In this document: positions 6,085 to 14,238 of the stretch, piece by piece
Numbering within the stretch: the stretch's first letter is position 1
How the letters are laid out: every line of letters starts with the position of its first letter
Assembly: GCA_017456945.1 (NCBI GenBank)
Contig: JAFTIK010000045.1
Coordinates: 1-26,737, forward strand
Origin: Clostridia bacterium
Lineage (GTDB): Bacteria > Bacillota_A > Clostridia > Christensenellales > Borkfalkiaceae
Reading direction: 5' to 3'
Length of the DNA stretch: 26,737 nt
The notes under the pieces: model-generated
Database searches by the model: none
The model's input: the letters and a program-made list of their open reading frames with translations, nothing else
What the model was told of the DNA's origin: nothing
Made by a program: the position numbers and the translations under genes

Positions 6085-6219
6085 TTGCTTAAAACCTATT
6101 CGGATATAGCAAGAATTAAACTTTTAGAAAGTTTATCTAAAAAACAAATAGAACTATTTGAAGAATTCTATAGGGCGCAAGTGGAATACTATAAATATCT
6201 ATTTGATAGTAAAAAATAA
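6085..6219 (+). CDS. second small ORF, possible -1 frame continuation (44 aa)
   Basis: The frame is open from 6073 and reads LLKTYSDIARIKLLESLSKK, then QIELFEEFYRAQVEYYKYLF and DSKK. It is clearly protein-like: amphipathic, with two predicted helices. The only start is a TTG at 6085, two bases after the previous stop, with no good ribosome binding site. It is therefore either translationally coupled, reached by frameshifting at the A7 run, or the second half of a gene broken by loss of one A. Unknown family; possibly a toxin, an antirepressor or another regulated effector. Confidence 0.5.
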   Translation: MLKTYSDIARIKLLESLSKKQIELFEEFYRAQVEYYKYLFDSKK

Positions 6220-6310
6220 TTTTTATTTAAACGTTTATATTTATAATATAAAAACCAAAAAGTGTAACGACCCTATTGACAAATTAAAATTCTATTATAA
6301 AAAACAAGCA

Positions 6311-6345
6311 AAAAGCCCGAAAGGAAAAATTCTTTTCAGGCTTTT
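6311..6345 (+). terminator. probable terminator of the small-ORF unit
   Basis: AAAAGCCCGAAAGGAA (6311-6326) pairs with TTCTTTTCAGGCTTTT (6330-6345) with one mismatch and one G-U pair around AAA. GTGTTT follows. About 90 bp of AT-rich sequence with no recognisable gene separates it from the small ORFs. Confidence 0.65.
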
Positions 6346-6362
6346 GTGTTTAAAGGAGTTTT

Positions 6363-6498
6363 ATGATATACTATCGAAGATATTTTAGAAGATTTACCAA
6401 AACACGACCCTAAATGGTGGTGTAAATTAGAAGACGGGTATATAGTTAACTTAAAAGGTGAAAGAAAAAACAAAATCCCCTACGATTACGACTCGTAA
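6363..6498 (+). pseudogene. small ORF with apparent frameshift at the start codon
   Basis: A good AAAGGAG ribosome binding site (6352-6358) precedes an ATG at 6363, but that frame stops after 16 codons. The overlapping frame from 6367 reads a convincing protein, YTIEDILEDLPKHDPKWWCK, then LEDGYIVNLKGERKNKIPYD and YDS, ending at 6498 before a strong terminator. Removing the single A after ATG would join start and body. It is either a one-base frameshift, a non-ATG start (ATC or ATT), or an error. The ~43-residue product belongs to no family I know. Confidence 0.5.
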
Positions 6499-6500
6499 TA

Positions 6501-6534
6501 AAAAACACCAAAGGCAGTTGCCTTTGGTGTTTTT
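6501..6534. terminator. bidirectional terminator between small ORF and tkt
   Basis: AAAAACACCAAAGGCA and TGCCTTTGGTGTTTTT form a perfect 16-bp arm pair with U tracts on both strands. It ends the small-ORF region (plus) and tkt (minus). Confidence 0.93.
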
Positions 6535-6549
6535 ACTTTTTAGTTCAAA

Positions 6550-8517
6550 TTAAAGAACTTCTTTTACTGCGGAAACAACGTTTTCAACGGTAAATCCGTA
6601 TTTTTCAAAGAGTTTCTTTGCAGGTGCAGATGCGCCGAAGGTGTCAATACCAACAACCTTTCCGTCAAGACCTACGTATTTGTACCAACTCATAGTAGCG
6701 CCTGCTTCAACGGCAACTCTTGCGCGAACTGCCTTGGGAAGAACGCTTTCTTTATATTTTTCACTCTGCTTTTCAAATTCTTCAACGCAAGGCATAGAAA
6801 CTACTCTTACGTCAACGCCTTCTTTAGCGAGTTCTGCTTTTGCGTTCATAGCGAGTGAAACTTCGCTACCCGTTGCGATAAGAATTGCGTCGGGGGTTTT
6901 CTTTGAGCTATCTGCAAGAACGTAGCCACCCTTGAACGCCTTTTCGCCCGTACCTTCAAGGTTGGGTAGAGTTTGACGGGATACTACGATACAAGAAGGT
7001 TCTTTACCGGTAAGCGCGCCTATCCAAGCAGCAGTAGTTTCCTTGCCGTCTGCAGGGCGATATACCTTCATATTCGGCATTGCGCGCAAACCTGCCAAGT
7101 GTTCGATAGGTTGGTGGGTAGGACCGTCTTCACCAACGCCGATAGAGTCGTGCGAAAGAATATATACTACGGGGAGTTCCATAAGCGCAGACATACGCAT
7201 AGCGTTCTTCATATAGTCTGAGAATACTGCGAAGGTTGCGCAAGAGGGGATAAGACCGCCGTGGAGATACATACCGTTTACGATAGCGCTCATTGCGTGT
7301 TCACGAATACCGAAGTGCATGTTAGAACCCGATTTGTCGGTGGGTAGATAATCGCCACGAGCCTTCATATTAGACTTGTTAGCGGGCGCTAAGTCTGCGC
7401 TACCACCGATAAGGTTGGGGATATATTTTTCAAGTTTGTTCAAAACGGTGTGGCTGTAACCACGAGATGCGTCGTCCTTTTCAAACTGCCACAATTCTTC
7501 AATTGCTTTAAGGTCGGGAAGTTCTCTCTTCTTCCAAGCCTTGTATTCTTTAGCAAGTTCGGGGTACTGTTCTTCGTAAGCCTTAAACATAGCCTTCCAT
7601 TCTCTTTCAGCCTTGCGACCTTTGTTAGCGAACTTCTTGCAATGCTTGAATACTTCTTCAGGAACTTCAAACGGCGCGTAATCCCAACCGAGATTTTTCT
7701 TTAAGGTAGCAACCCCTTCTTCGCCGAGCGGAGCGCCGTGAGATGCTGCCTTGCCTTCTAAGTGAGAGCCGTAGCCGATCTTAGATTGAATAATGATAAG
7801 AGAAGGCTTTTCCTTTTCTGCTTTAGCCTTTTTGATTGCGCGGTTAAGTGCCATAACGTCGTTAGCGTCCTTAACGTTGATAACCTGCCAGCCGAGCGCT
7901 TCGTGGCGTTTGCCTACGTTTTCGGTAAAGGTGATATCGGTGTTGCCTTCGATAGTAATATCGTTATCGTCGTAAAGAACGATAAGTTTGCCGAGTTTAA
8001 GTGAACCTGCAAGAGATGCCGCTTCGTTTTCAATACCTTCTTGCATACAACCGTCACCGCAAAGAGCGATAGTGTAGTGGTCAACTACGGGGAAACCTTC
8101 ACGGTTAAATTTATTAGCAAGGTAATCTTCTGCGATAGCCATACCTACTGCGTTAGCAATACCTTGTCCGAGCGGACCTGTGCTCGTTTCAACGCCGGGG
8201 CATACGCCGTATTCGGGGTGACCTGCCGTGCGAGAGCCGAGTTGACGGAAGTTCATAATTTCTTCTTTGGTAAGACCGAAGCCGAAAAGATAATATAGTG
8301 AATAGTCGAGCATAGAGCCGTGACCAGCAGAGAGAACGAATCTATCTCTGTTATCGAAATCGGTATTCTTCGGGTTAAACGTCATATTAGTGAAAGCAGC
8401 GTATCCGATAGGCGCAGCGCCGAGCGGAAGACCGGGGTGACCGGAGTTTGCTTTCTGAATTGCTTCTGCAGAAAGAACTCTTATGGCGTTGATTGTAAGT
8501 TGTTTAACGTCTTGCAT
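6550..8517 (-). CDS. tkt: transketolase
   Basis: The 655-residue product is a full-length transketolase, moving two-carbon ketol units between sugar phosphates in the non-oxidative pentose phosphate pathway. It uses thiamine diphosphate and Mg2+. The N-terminal domain has HPGLPLG and the TPP/Mg motif from GDG (154-156) to Asn185 (GDGCMQEGIENEA then YDDND). The middle pyrimidine domain has GIREHAM, which contains the catalytic Glu, and DSIGVGEDGPTHQPIEHL. The C-terminal domain is complete. The start is fixed by AAGGAGG five bases before the ATG. It is monocistronic and divergent from proS, with its own promoter and leader hairpin. Confidence 0.97.
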   Translation of the reverse strand: MQDVKQLTINAIRVLSAEAIQKANSGHPGLPLGAAPIGYAAFTNMTFNPKNTDFDNRDRFVLSAGHGSMLDYSLYYLFGFGLTKEEIMNFRQLGSRTAGHPEYGVCPGVETSTGPLGQGIANAVGMAIAEDYLANKFNREGFPVVDHYTIALCGDGCMQEGIENEAASLAGSLKLGKLIVLYDDNDITIEGNTDITFTENVGKRHEALGWQVINVKDANDVMALNRAIKKAKAEKEKPSLIIIQSKIGYGSHLEGKAASHGAPLGEEGVATLKKNLGWDYAPFEVPEEVFKHCKKFANKGRKAEREWKAMFKAYEEQYPELAKEYKAWKKRELPDLKAIEELWQFEKDDASRGYSHTVLNKLEKYIPNLIGGSADLAPANKSNMKARGDYLPTDKSGSNMHFGIREHAMSAIVNGMYLHGGLIPSCATFAVFSDYMKNAMRMSALMELPVVYILSHDSIGVGEDGPTHQPIEHLAGLRAMPNMKVYRPADGKETTAAWIGALTGKEPSCIVVSRQTLPNLEGTGEKAFKGGYVLADSSKKTPDAILIATGSEVSLAMNAKAELAKEGVDVRVVSMPCVEEFEKQSEKYKESVLPKAVRARVAVEAGATMSWYKYVGLDGKVVGIDTFGASAPAKKLFEKYGFTVENVVSAVKEVL

Positions 8518-8534
8518 GTTATCCTCCTTGAATT

Positions 8535-8555
8535 CTCGGCGGTAAAAAAGCCGAG
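8535..8555 (-). promoter_or_regulatory. hairpin just upstream of the tkt ribosome binding site
   Basis: CTCGGC and GCCGAG pair around a nine-base loop in the tkt leader, 6 nt before AAGGAGG. Read on the minus strand the loop is TTTTTTACC. It may stabilise the mRNA or limit ribosome entry; no regulatory partner is visible. Confidence 0.55.
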
Positions 8556-8576
8556 TGGTTTTTAAGTTATGGTTAT

Positions 8577-8605
8577 ATTATATATAAATAACGATTGTTT
8601 TTCAA
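8577..8605 (-). promoter_or_regulatory. tkt promoter
   Basis: On the minus strand TTGAAA (8605-8600), 17 bases, TATAAT (8582-8577). Five of six bases match the -35 consensus and all six the -10. Confidence 0.8.
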
Positions 8606-8634
8606 GCCTTTTTCGCTAAATATCCGAAAAAAAC

Positions 8635-8664
8635 TTGATATATTTGTCTTTCTCGTGCTATAAT
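8635..8664 (+). promoter_or_regulatory. proS operon promoter
   Basis: TTGATA (8635-8640), an 18-base spacer and TATAAT (8659-8664). It is divergent from the tkt promoter about 30 bp away, and the two could share regulators. Confidence 0.75.
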
Positions 8665-8706
8665 TAACCTGAATTATAATGAAATACTATACGACGGAGA
8701 GAGATT

Positions 8707-10137
8707 ATGGACTCAAAACAATTCGTTACGCAGATTGCAGACATCAATGAAAACTTTGCTCAATGGTATACCGACGTAGTGCTTAAAACCGAACTCGTTG
8801 ACTACGGCCCCGTTAAAGGCACTATGGTTATTCGCCCGTACGGCTACGCTATTTGGGAAAATATTCAGAAGGATATGGATAGGCGCTTTAAGGAAAACGG
8901 CTCTAAAAACGCATACTTCCCCTTGCTTATCCCTATGAGTTTCTTTACCAAAGAAGCCGAACACGTAGAAGGCTTTGCCCCCGAAGTTGCCGTGGTTACC
9001 CACGCGGGCGGGGCTAAACTTGAAGAACCGCTTGCTATTCGCCCGACTAGCGAAACGGTTATAGGCACTATGTATTCTAAATGGATACAGTCTTACAGAG
9101 ATTTACCCGTTATAATGAATCAATGGTGTAACGTTATGCGTTGGGAAAAGACCACCCGTCCTTTCCTTCGTACTAGCGAATTCTTGTGGCAAGAAGGGCA
9201 TACCGTTCACGCTACCGAAGAAGAAGCAATGGAAGAAACCATTAAAATGCTTAACGTGTATAAGGACTTTATGGAAGAAACTTTGGCTCTTCCCGTGTTC
9301 ACGGGCAGAAAGACCGAAAAGGAAAAGTTTGCAGGCGCGGTTGCTACATTTGGTTTGGAAGCAATGATGCTCGACGGTAAGAGTTTGCAGTCGGGCACTT
9401 CGCACTATCTCGGTCAAAACTTCTCTAAGGCGTTCGATATTAAGTTCCTTGATAAAGATAGCAAGTTAAAGCACGGCTACACCACTTCTTGGGGTACATC
9501 TACCCGTATGATAGGGGCTGTAATTATGGCGCACGGCGACCAACGCGGTTTGGTGTTGCCACCGAGAGTTGCGCCTATTCAAGTTATTATCGTTCCTATC
9601 GCAGCGCATAAGGGCGGTGTTATTGAAAAGGCTAAAGAACTTGAAAACTTGCTCGTAAAGGCAGGCGTTCGCGCAGAAACGGATACCCGTGATATGAGCC
9701 CTGGTTGGAAGTTCAACGAGTGGGAAATGAAGGGCGTTCCCTTGCGTATAGAAATCGGACCTAGGGATATTGAAAACAACCAAGTTATGATTATGCGCCG
9801 TGATAATCTTGAAAAGAGCGCGCTTTCTATCGACGGGTTGGAAACTGCTATCCCCGAACTTTTAGACGTTATTCAGAAAGACTTGTTCGTTAAGTCTAAG
9901 GCTAACCGCGATAAGAGAGTTGTTGAAGCCGACGATTTAGATGGTATATTAAAAGGCGTAGAAGGCAAGAATTTCGTTAAGGCAGGCTGGTGTGGTTGCC
10001 GTGAGTGTGAAGATAAGGTTAAAGAATACGCTCAAGCTACCGCAAGAGTTATGTGCGACGAAGAAGGCGTTCCTGAAAAGTGCGCTATTTGCGGTAAACC
10101 CGCTAAACATAAGGTTATTTTCGCTAGAGCGTACTAA
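8707..10137 (+). CDS. proS: prolyl-tRNA synthetase, short (archaeal/eukaryotic-like) type
   Basis: The enzyme charges tRNA-Pro with proline. At 476 residues it is the short form without the ~180-residue editing insertion of the E. coli type. Class II motif 2 is in MRWEKTTRPFLRTSEFLWQE and motif 3 in GTSTRMIGAVIMAHGD. The anticodon-binding domain follows (APIQVIIVPIAAHKGG). The C-terminal zinc-binding domain has GWCGCRECE and CAICG and ends in ARAY, the hallmark of this subtype. GGAGAGA precedes the ATG. It is the first gene of the operon running through uppP. Lack of the editing domain means mischarged Ala-tRNA-Pro would need a separate hydrolase. Confidence 0.96.
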   Translation: MDSKQFVTQIADINENFAQWYTDVVLKTELVDYGPVKGTMVIRPYGYAIWENIQKDMDRRFKENGSKNAYFPLLIPMSFFTKEAEHVEGFAPEVAVVTHAGGAKLEEPLAIRPTSETVIGTMYSKWIQSYRDLPVIMNQWCNVMRWEKTTRPFLRTSEFLWQEGHTVHATEEEAMEETIKMLNVYKDFMEETLALPVFTGRKTEKEKFAGAVATFGLEAMMLDGKSLQSGTSHYLGQNFSKAFDIKFLDKDSKLKHGYTTSWGTSTRMIGAVIMAHGDQRGLVLPPRVAPIQVIIVPIAAHKGGVIEKAKELENLLVKAGVRAETDTRDMSPGWKFNEWEMKGVPLRIEIGPRDIENNQVMIMRRDNLEKSALSIDGLETAIPELLDVIQKDLFVKSKANRDKRVVEADDLDGILKGVEGKNFVKAGWCGCRECEDKVKEYAQATARVMCDEEGVPEKCAICGKPAKHKVIFARAY

Positions 10138-10193
10138 TATTTTATATATATAAAGTTTATAGAGAGAAATCTACGGGTTAATTTTGGAGTTTT

Positions 10194-11078
10194 ATGTTTA
10201 CTTTTATAGGAATTAACAACGAAACGGTCAACCTACCGAACACAGTCGTTTGGGTGGGCGTGGCAATATCTATCGCAATAGCCTTGGCGTTTTACGCTTT
10301 GCGCTCGATTGCGCTATTCAAAATGGCAAAGAAAAGGGGAATAAGAAAGGCTTTCCTTGCGTGGTTTCCTTTGCTTTGGTTTTTTATCGCGTGTAAACTC
10401 GTTGGTAAAATCAAAATTTTCGGCTCGACTTTTGAAAAACTTGCAGTTTGGTTCTGCTTAATTTTTTCGCTTGCCGAGTTCTTGGCGTTCGCTTACGAAT
10501 TTTTAATTTATTTCCCAGTTATAGGCAATTTCCTTGCTGGCAATCAACTTTATATTTTGCCCGCCGAAATGACTACGGGGGGTATAAGACCTGATAACTG
10601 CGTTCAAATTTGGAACGGTTTTGAAATTTACGGAAGGGCAGGGCAGTACGTTGACCCGTACGTTCAAGCGGGTATTTCTGCAAGGGTGCGTAACGGGATT
10701 ATGACGGGCGTTTATTACGCAAGCATGGTATTTGATTTATTAAGCATCGTGGTTACCCTTTCGCTATTCGTTCAGTTGTTCAAAAAATACTGGCCGTCGC
10801 ACTTCGTTTTGGCTACGATATTATCTTTTATCTTGGGGCTTTTCCCGATTTTTGCTTTCGTCGTGCGCAATAAAGAGCCTATGGATTACACGGAATTTCT
10901 TCGTTCGCGTTATAATACTTATTACGCTAACGGCAACCCTTACGGTGGCGCGTATCATAACCGCCCCCCGCAAGACGTTCCGCCCACGCCTTTTGAAGAA
11001 TTTGCAGATAAAGACGAGATAGACCCTGGTGAACCCTTTTCAGAGTTTGCTAGTAAAAAAGATGATAAAAGGTTATAA
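10194..11078 (+). CDS. uncharacterised polytopic membrane protein
   Basis: This 294-residue protein has hydrophobic segments at about residues 19-39, 50-70 and 82-110 (AVWFCLIFSLAEFLAFAYEF), then a ~60-residue outside loop (GGIRPDNCVQIWNGFEIYGR region). Two or three more helices follow between about 172 and 235, including FVLATILSFILGLFPIFAFV. The C-terminal ~60 residues form a polar tail rich in Pro, Asn, Tyr and Glu (NRPPQDVPPTPFEEF, then acidic). GGAG lies before the ATG. It sits 56 bp after proS and 2 bp before mnmE, so it is in their operon, but nothing in the sequence links it to tRNA function. No family is recognised. Confidence 0.85.
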   Translation: MFTFIGINNETVNLPNTVVWVGVAISIAIALAFYALRSIALFKMAKKRGIRKAFLAWFPLLWFFIACKLVGKIKIFGSTFEKLAVWFCLIFSLAEFLAFAYEFLIYFPVIGNFLAGNQLYILPAEMTTGGIRPDNCVQIWNGFEIYGRAGQYVDPYVQAGISARVRNGIMTGVYYASMVFDLLSIVVTLSLFVQLFKKYWPSHFVLATILSFILGLFPIFAFVVRNKEPMDYTEFLRSRYNTYYANGNPYGGAYHNRPPQDVPPTPFEEFADKDEIDPGEPFSEFASKKDDKRL

Positions 11079-11080
11079 AA

Positions 11081-12418
11081 ATGGTTTCCGAAAACATTTC
11101 GGCGATATCTACGGGCTTGGTTGCAAGCGGTGTTGCCGTGATACGAATAAGTGGGGATTCTCCCCTAAAAATTGCCGAGCAAATGTTTAAACCGCTCGGC
11201 AAAATTGCCGTTAAGGACTTTGAGCCTTATAAAATGTACGTGGGTGAAATTCAAGCAGACGGTTTTACCGACTTCGGTATGTGCGTATATTTTAAAGGGC
11301 CGAAAAGTTTTACGGGCGAAGATATAGTGGAATTTCACTCGCACGGTGGAACGGCTATTACAAAGGGCATACTTAAAAAGACTTTGTCGCTCGGCGCAAG
11401 GCTTGCCACTAACGGTGAGTTCACAAAGCGCGCCTTTATGAACGGCAAACTTTCTTTATCTTCTGCCGAAGGGCTTATCGATATGATAAATAGCGAGTCG
11501 GTAAGCGGTGTAAAGGCAGGCTATTACCTTTATAGAGAAAAACTTACAGAAGAAATAAATAGACTACAAGACCTTATAACCGACGCGCTCGCTCAAGTTG
11601 ACGCAGATATGGATTTCCCTGAAGAAGACCTAGAAGAAACTTCTACCGAAGAAGTGGAAAAGGCGTTGAAGTCTGTTATCGACGGGGTTGATAAATTGCT
11701 TTTATCTTACCGTACGGGCAGAACGCTTAAAAACGGCGTTCGCGTAGGGATAGTCGGCAAACCCAACACGGGCAAGAGTTCTATTTTGAACGCTTTATTA
11801 AATTACGACAAGGCTATCGTTTCTGATATTGCAGGTACTACCCGTGATATCGTAGAAGGGGTTTTAGATATCCAAGGGGTTACCTTTAACTTCTCGGACA
11901 CCGCAGGGATAAGAGAGAGCGACGACAAGATAGAAGAACTAGGCGTAATACTTTCAAAGCGCGTTCTAAACGAAAGCGATCTTATTCTTTTCGTTATGGA
12001 CGGCGGGGATATTACCGCCGAAGACGACGCTATTTATTCGCTAGTTAAAGATAAAAATTTAGTGGTTGTCGTAAACAAGACCGACAAGGTTAAGGTGACC
12101 GACGACAGAGCCGACCTTTACGTTTCGGCGCTCGCTCGTTCTAATATAGAAGAACTTAAAAATCTTATGTTTGAAAAAACCGTGGGTAGTGGTATCGACT
12201 TTAACGGCGATTTCCTTTGCGAAGAAAGGCATTACGACGCGCTTTCAAGGGCTAAGCAGAAACTTACGTCTGCCCTTTTAGCCGTAGGTAGCGTGCCGTT
12301 AGATATGCTTGCAATAGATATTAAAGACGGGTGGGATGCGCTCGGCGAAATATCGGGAAAGACTGCTACCGAAGAAATTATTAACGATATTTTCAAAAAA
12401 TTCTGCGTAGGAAAATAA
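11081..12418 (+). CDS. mnmE: tRNA modification GTPase MnmE
   Basis: MnmE works with MnmG to install the carboxymethylaminomethyl group at wobble U34 of certain tRNAs. The 445-residue product is full length. The N-terminal tetrahydrofolate-binding domain begins with ISTGLVASGVAVIRISG, followed by a helical domain. The G domain follows: G1 GKPNTGKS (226-233), the K-loop/G2 DIAGTTRD, G3 DTAG, G4 NKTD and a G5-like SALARS. The C-terminal motif CxGK is present as FCVGK, with the essential Cys442. Its usual neighbour mnmG is not here; instead it lies between a membrane protein and a LysR regulator, with 2 bp and 11 bp gaps. Confidence 0.97.
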   Translation: MVSENISAISTGLVASGVAVIRISGDSPLKIAEQMFKPLGKIAVKDFEPYKMYVGEIQADGFTDFGMCVYFKGPKSFTGEDIVEFHSHGGTAITKGILKKTLSLGARLATNGEFTKRAFMNGKLSLSSAEGLIDMINSESVSGVKAGYYLYREKLTEEINRLQDLITDALAQVDADMDFPEEDLEETSTEEVEKALKSVIDGVDKLLLSYRTGRTLKNGVRVGIVGKPNTGKSSILNALLNYDKAIVSDIAGTTRDIVEGVLDIQGVTFNFSDTAGIRESDDKIEELGVILSKRVLNESDLILFVMDGGDITAEDDAIYSLVKDKNLVVVVNKTDKVKVTDDRADLYVSALARSNIEELKNLMFEKTVGSGIDFNGDFLCEERHYDALSRAKQKLTSALLAVGSVPLDMLAIDIKDGWDALGEISGKTATEEIINDIFKKFCVGK

Positions 12419-12429
12419 AAGGGGGTATT

Positions 12430-13329
12430 ATGGTTAACTTGGAACTTTACCGTGTTTTTTACACGGTTGCAAAGTGTGGTAGTCTTACCAAGGCTGCCGA
12501 AGAGCTGTATATTTCTCAACCCGCCGTTTCGCAGGCTATAAAGCAACTTGAAACCCAACTAGGCGGTCAACTCTTTAACCGTACCCACAAGGGTATGGAA
12601 CTTTCTGAAACGGGGGGCAAACAGATTTTTTCCACGGTGGAAAAGGCGCTTAAACTGTTTGACGAAGCAGAAAGTAAATATAGCGAACTTAAAGATACGG
12701 CAACTGGCGTGGTTAGAATTTGCGCGTCAGATACGGTTAGCACCCACTTTTTGTTGCCTTACATAAAAGAATATCACGAAAAACACCCCAACGTTAACTT
12801 GATGCTTCAAAATTGCACGTCTAGCGAAACGATAGAGATGCTAAAGAACGGCAAGGGGGACGTAGGGTTCGTTAACCTGCCTATCGACGATAGCGATATT
12901 AACCTTTCTAATATCGTTATGCAACTGCACGATACCTTCGTTTGTAACGAGCAGTTTAAAGAACTTACGGGTGGAACGGTTGAACTTAAAAGACTTCAAG
13001 ATTATCCCCTTTTAATGCTAGAACTTTCCACGGCTACAAGGCAGGCGATAGTGGGGTTTGCCCATTCGCAAGGCATACATTTACACCCCGAAATAGAACT
13101 TGCGAGTTTAGAACTTATGACTTCACTTGCTAAAAACGGCATAGGTATCGCTTGTATTCCGAGAGAGTTCGTTAAACACGAGTTAGACGACGAAAAGAGC
13201 CTTTTAGAAATCGTTACTAACCCTGCATTACCTTCGCGCGCTATCGGGTTAGCCTTACCAAAGAGCGATAATATGACTTTTGCGGTTAAGGAATTCATTA
13301 AACTTCTAACCGATAAAAAGGGGGTGTGA
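12430..13329 (+). CDS. LysR-type transcriptional regulator
   Basis: The 299-residue length is typical. The N-terminal winged HTH (about 1-60) has LYRVFYTVAKCGSLTKAAEE and ISQPAVSQAIKQLETQLGGQ, followed by LFNRTHKG. The periplasmic-binding-protein-like effector domain follows, beginning VVRICASDTVSTHFLLPYI. An AAGGGGG ribosome binding site precedes the ATG. LysR genes are usually divergent from their targets; this one lies co-directionally inside an operon, 11 bp after mnmE and 3 bp before uppP. The effector and targets are unknown. Confidence 0.94.
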   Translation: MVNLELYRVFYTVAKCGSLTKAAEELYISQPAVSQAIKQLETQLGGQLFNRTHKGMELSETGGKQIFSTVEKALKLFDEAESKYSELKDTATGVVRICASDTVSTHFLLPYIKEYHEKHPNVNLMLQNCTSSETIEMLKNGKGDVGFVNLPIDDSDINLSNIVMQLHDTFVCNEQFKELTGGTVELKRLQDYPLLMLELSTATRQAIVGFAHSQGIHLHPEIELASLELMTSLAKNGIGIACIPREFVKHELDDEKSLLEIVTNPALPSRAIGLALPKSDNMTFAVKEFIKLLTDKKGV

Positions 13330-13332
13330 TTT

Positions 13333-14112
13333 ATGCAGATTTGGCAGGCAATAGTGCTAGGCGCGGTGCAAGGCTTTACCGAGTTTTTGCCCGTTTCGTC
13401 AAGCGGGCACTTAATTTTATTGCAAAACTGGTTTGGCATAAAAGAAAACGTGCTGTTTTATAGCATAATGTTACACGTGGGCACGCTTATTCCCGTGTTA
13501 GTGGTGCTTTGGAAGGAAATTTTAGGGTTATTCAAAAAGCCGTTTAATAAGTTTTGGTGCTTGGTGCTTGCTACCGTACCCGCAGGTGTGGTGGGGCTAG
13601 TGCTTTCAAAAGTGATTGACCTAGACGCGCTTTTTACTGAACACGTTTGGTTGCTTGCAATTACCTTTTTGCTTACCGCGGGGGAAATGCTCTTTTCGGA
13701 AATTCGTTGCAAAAAGGTGGAAATGAATAACGGAATTAATTTTAAAAGCGCGCTTACTATGGGCGCAGGGCAGGCGTTCGGCGTGTTGCCGGGGCTTTCC
13801 CGTAGTGGAACTACCGTAACTTTCGGGTGCTTGGCAAAGGTAGATAAAACGGAAAACGCAAACTTTACCTTTCTTATGAGTATTCCGATTATACTTGCCG
13901 CGCTAGTTTTAGAAGGTTACGACTGTATAAAAGCGGGAACTATCGGGAATATTTCCGTCGTGCCACTTTTACTCGGCGTGCTTACCGCTATGGTTACGGG
14001 GTATATCGCCATTAAGTTTATGCTTAAAATAATAAAAAAGGCTAACTACAAATGGTTTTCGCTTTATCTCGTTTGTATAAGCGTGGCAACTTTAATTACG
14101 GGTTTGGTTTAA
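13333..14112 (+). CDS. uppP: undecaprenyl-diphosphatase UppP (BacA)
   Basis: This integral membrane enzyme dephosphorylates undecaprenyl diphosphate, recycling the lipid carrier for peptidoglycan and conferring bacitracin tolerance. Both family signatures are present: E17 and SSSGH (22-26) in GFTEFLPVSSSGHL, and PGLSRSG (153-159) with the catalytic-site Arg157. The 259-residue length and about seven to eight hydrophobic helices fit. AGGGGGTGT precedes the start. It ends the proS operon. A second candidate for this reaction, from the unrelated PAP2 family, lies at 19418. Confidence 0.96.
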   Translation: MQIWQAIVLGAVQGFTEFLPVSSSGHLILLQNWFGIKENVLFYSIMLHVGTLIPVLVVLWKEILGLFKKPFNKFWCLVLATVPAGVVGLVLSKVIDLDALFTEHVWLLAITFLLTAGEMLFSEIRCKKVEMNNGINFKSALTMGAGQAFGVLPGLSRSGTTVTFGCLAKVDKTENANFTFLMSIPIILAALVLEGYDCIKAGTIGNISVVPLLLGVLTAMVTGYIAIKFMLKIIKKANYKWFSLYLVCISVATLITGLV

Positions 14113-14115
14113 TTA

Positions 14116-14238
14116 GTGAAGGATATTGAAAAAGAAAAGGTTATTTTAGAAAAACTTAAAGGCGCAAGCCCTAAAGAGTGCGCGCCTTTGTTAAAAAAAT
14201 TATTTAAGATAAAATTTAAAAAAGGAAGGAAACACTAA
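14116..14238 (+). CDS. possible small basic ORF between uppP and mscL (40 aa)
   Basis: A GTG at 14116, one codon after the uppP stop and in the same frame, opens 40 codons: KDIEKEKVILEKLKGASPKE, then CAPLLKKLFKIKFKKGRKH. The stop overlaps the mscL start in TAATG. The composition is protein-like (Lys-rich helix) and the coupling arrangement is suggestive. However, there is no clear ribosome binding site, and AAAGGCGC...GCGCCTTT inside it (arms about 16 nt apart) could equally be the uppP terminator stem. I keep both readings open. Confidence 0.3.
   Translation: MKDIEKEKVILEKLKGASPKECAPLLKKLFKIKFKKGRKH

Noticed and set aside
6276..6301. TTGACA at 6276 as a promoter for the small ORF at 6363
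   Set aside because: The nearest TATAAA is only 14 bases away and no good -10 occurs at 16-18 bases.
6158..6388. 76-codon plus-strand ORF across the small-ORF region
   Set aside because: It overlaps the 6085-6219 ORF in another frame, runs through the terminator stem at 6311-6345 and has no ribosome binding site.
7440..8565. Plus-strand ORFs within tkt
   Set aside because: Shadows of the transketolase gene, whose minus-strand frame carries all the catalytic motifs.
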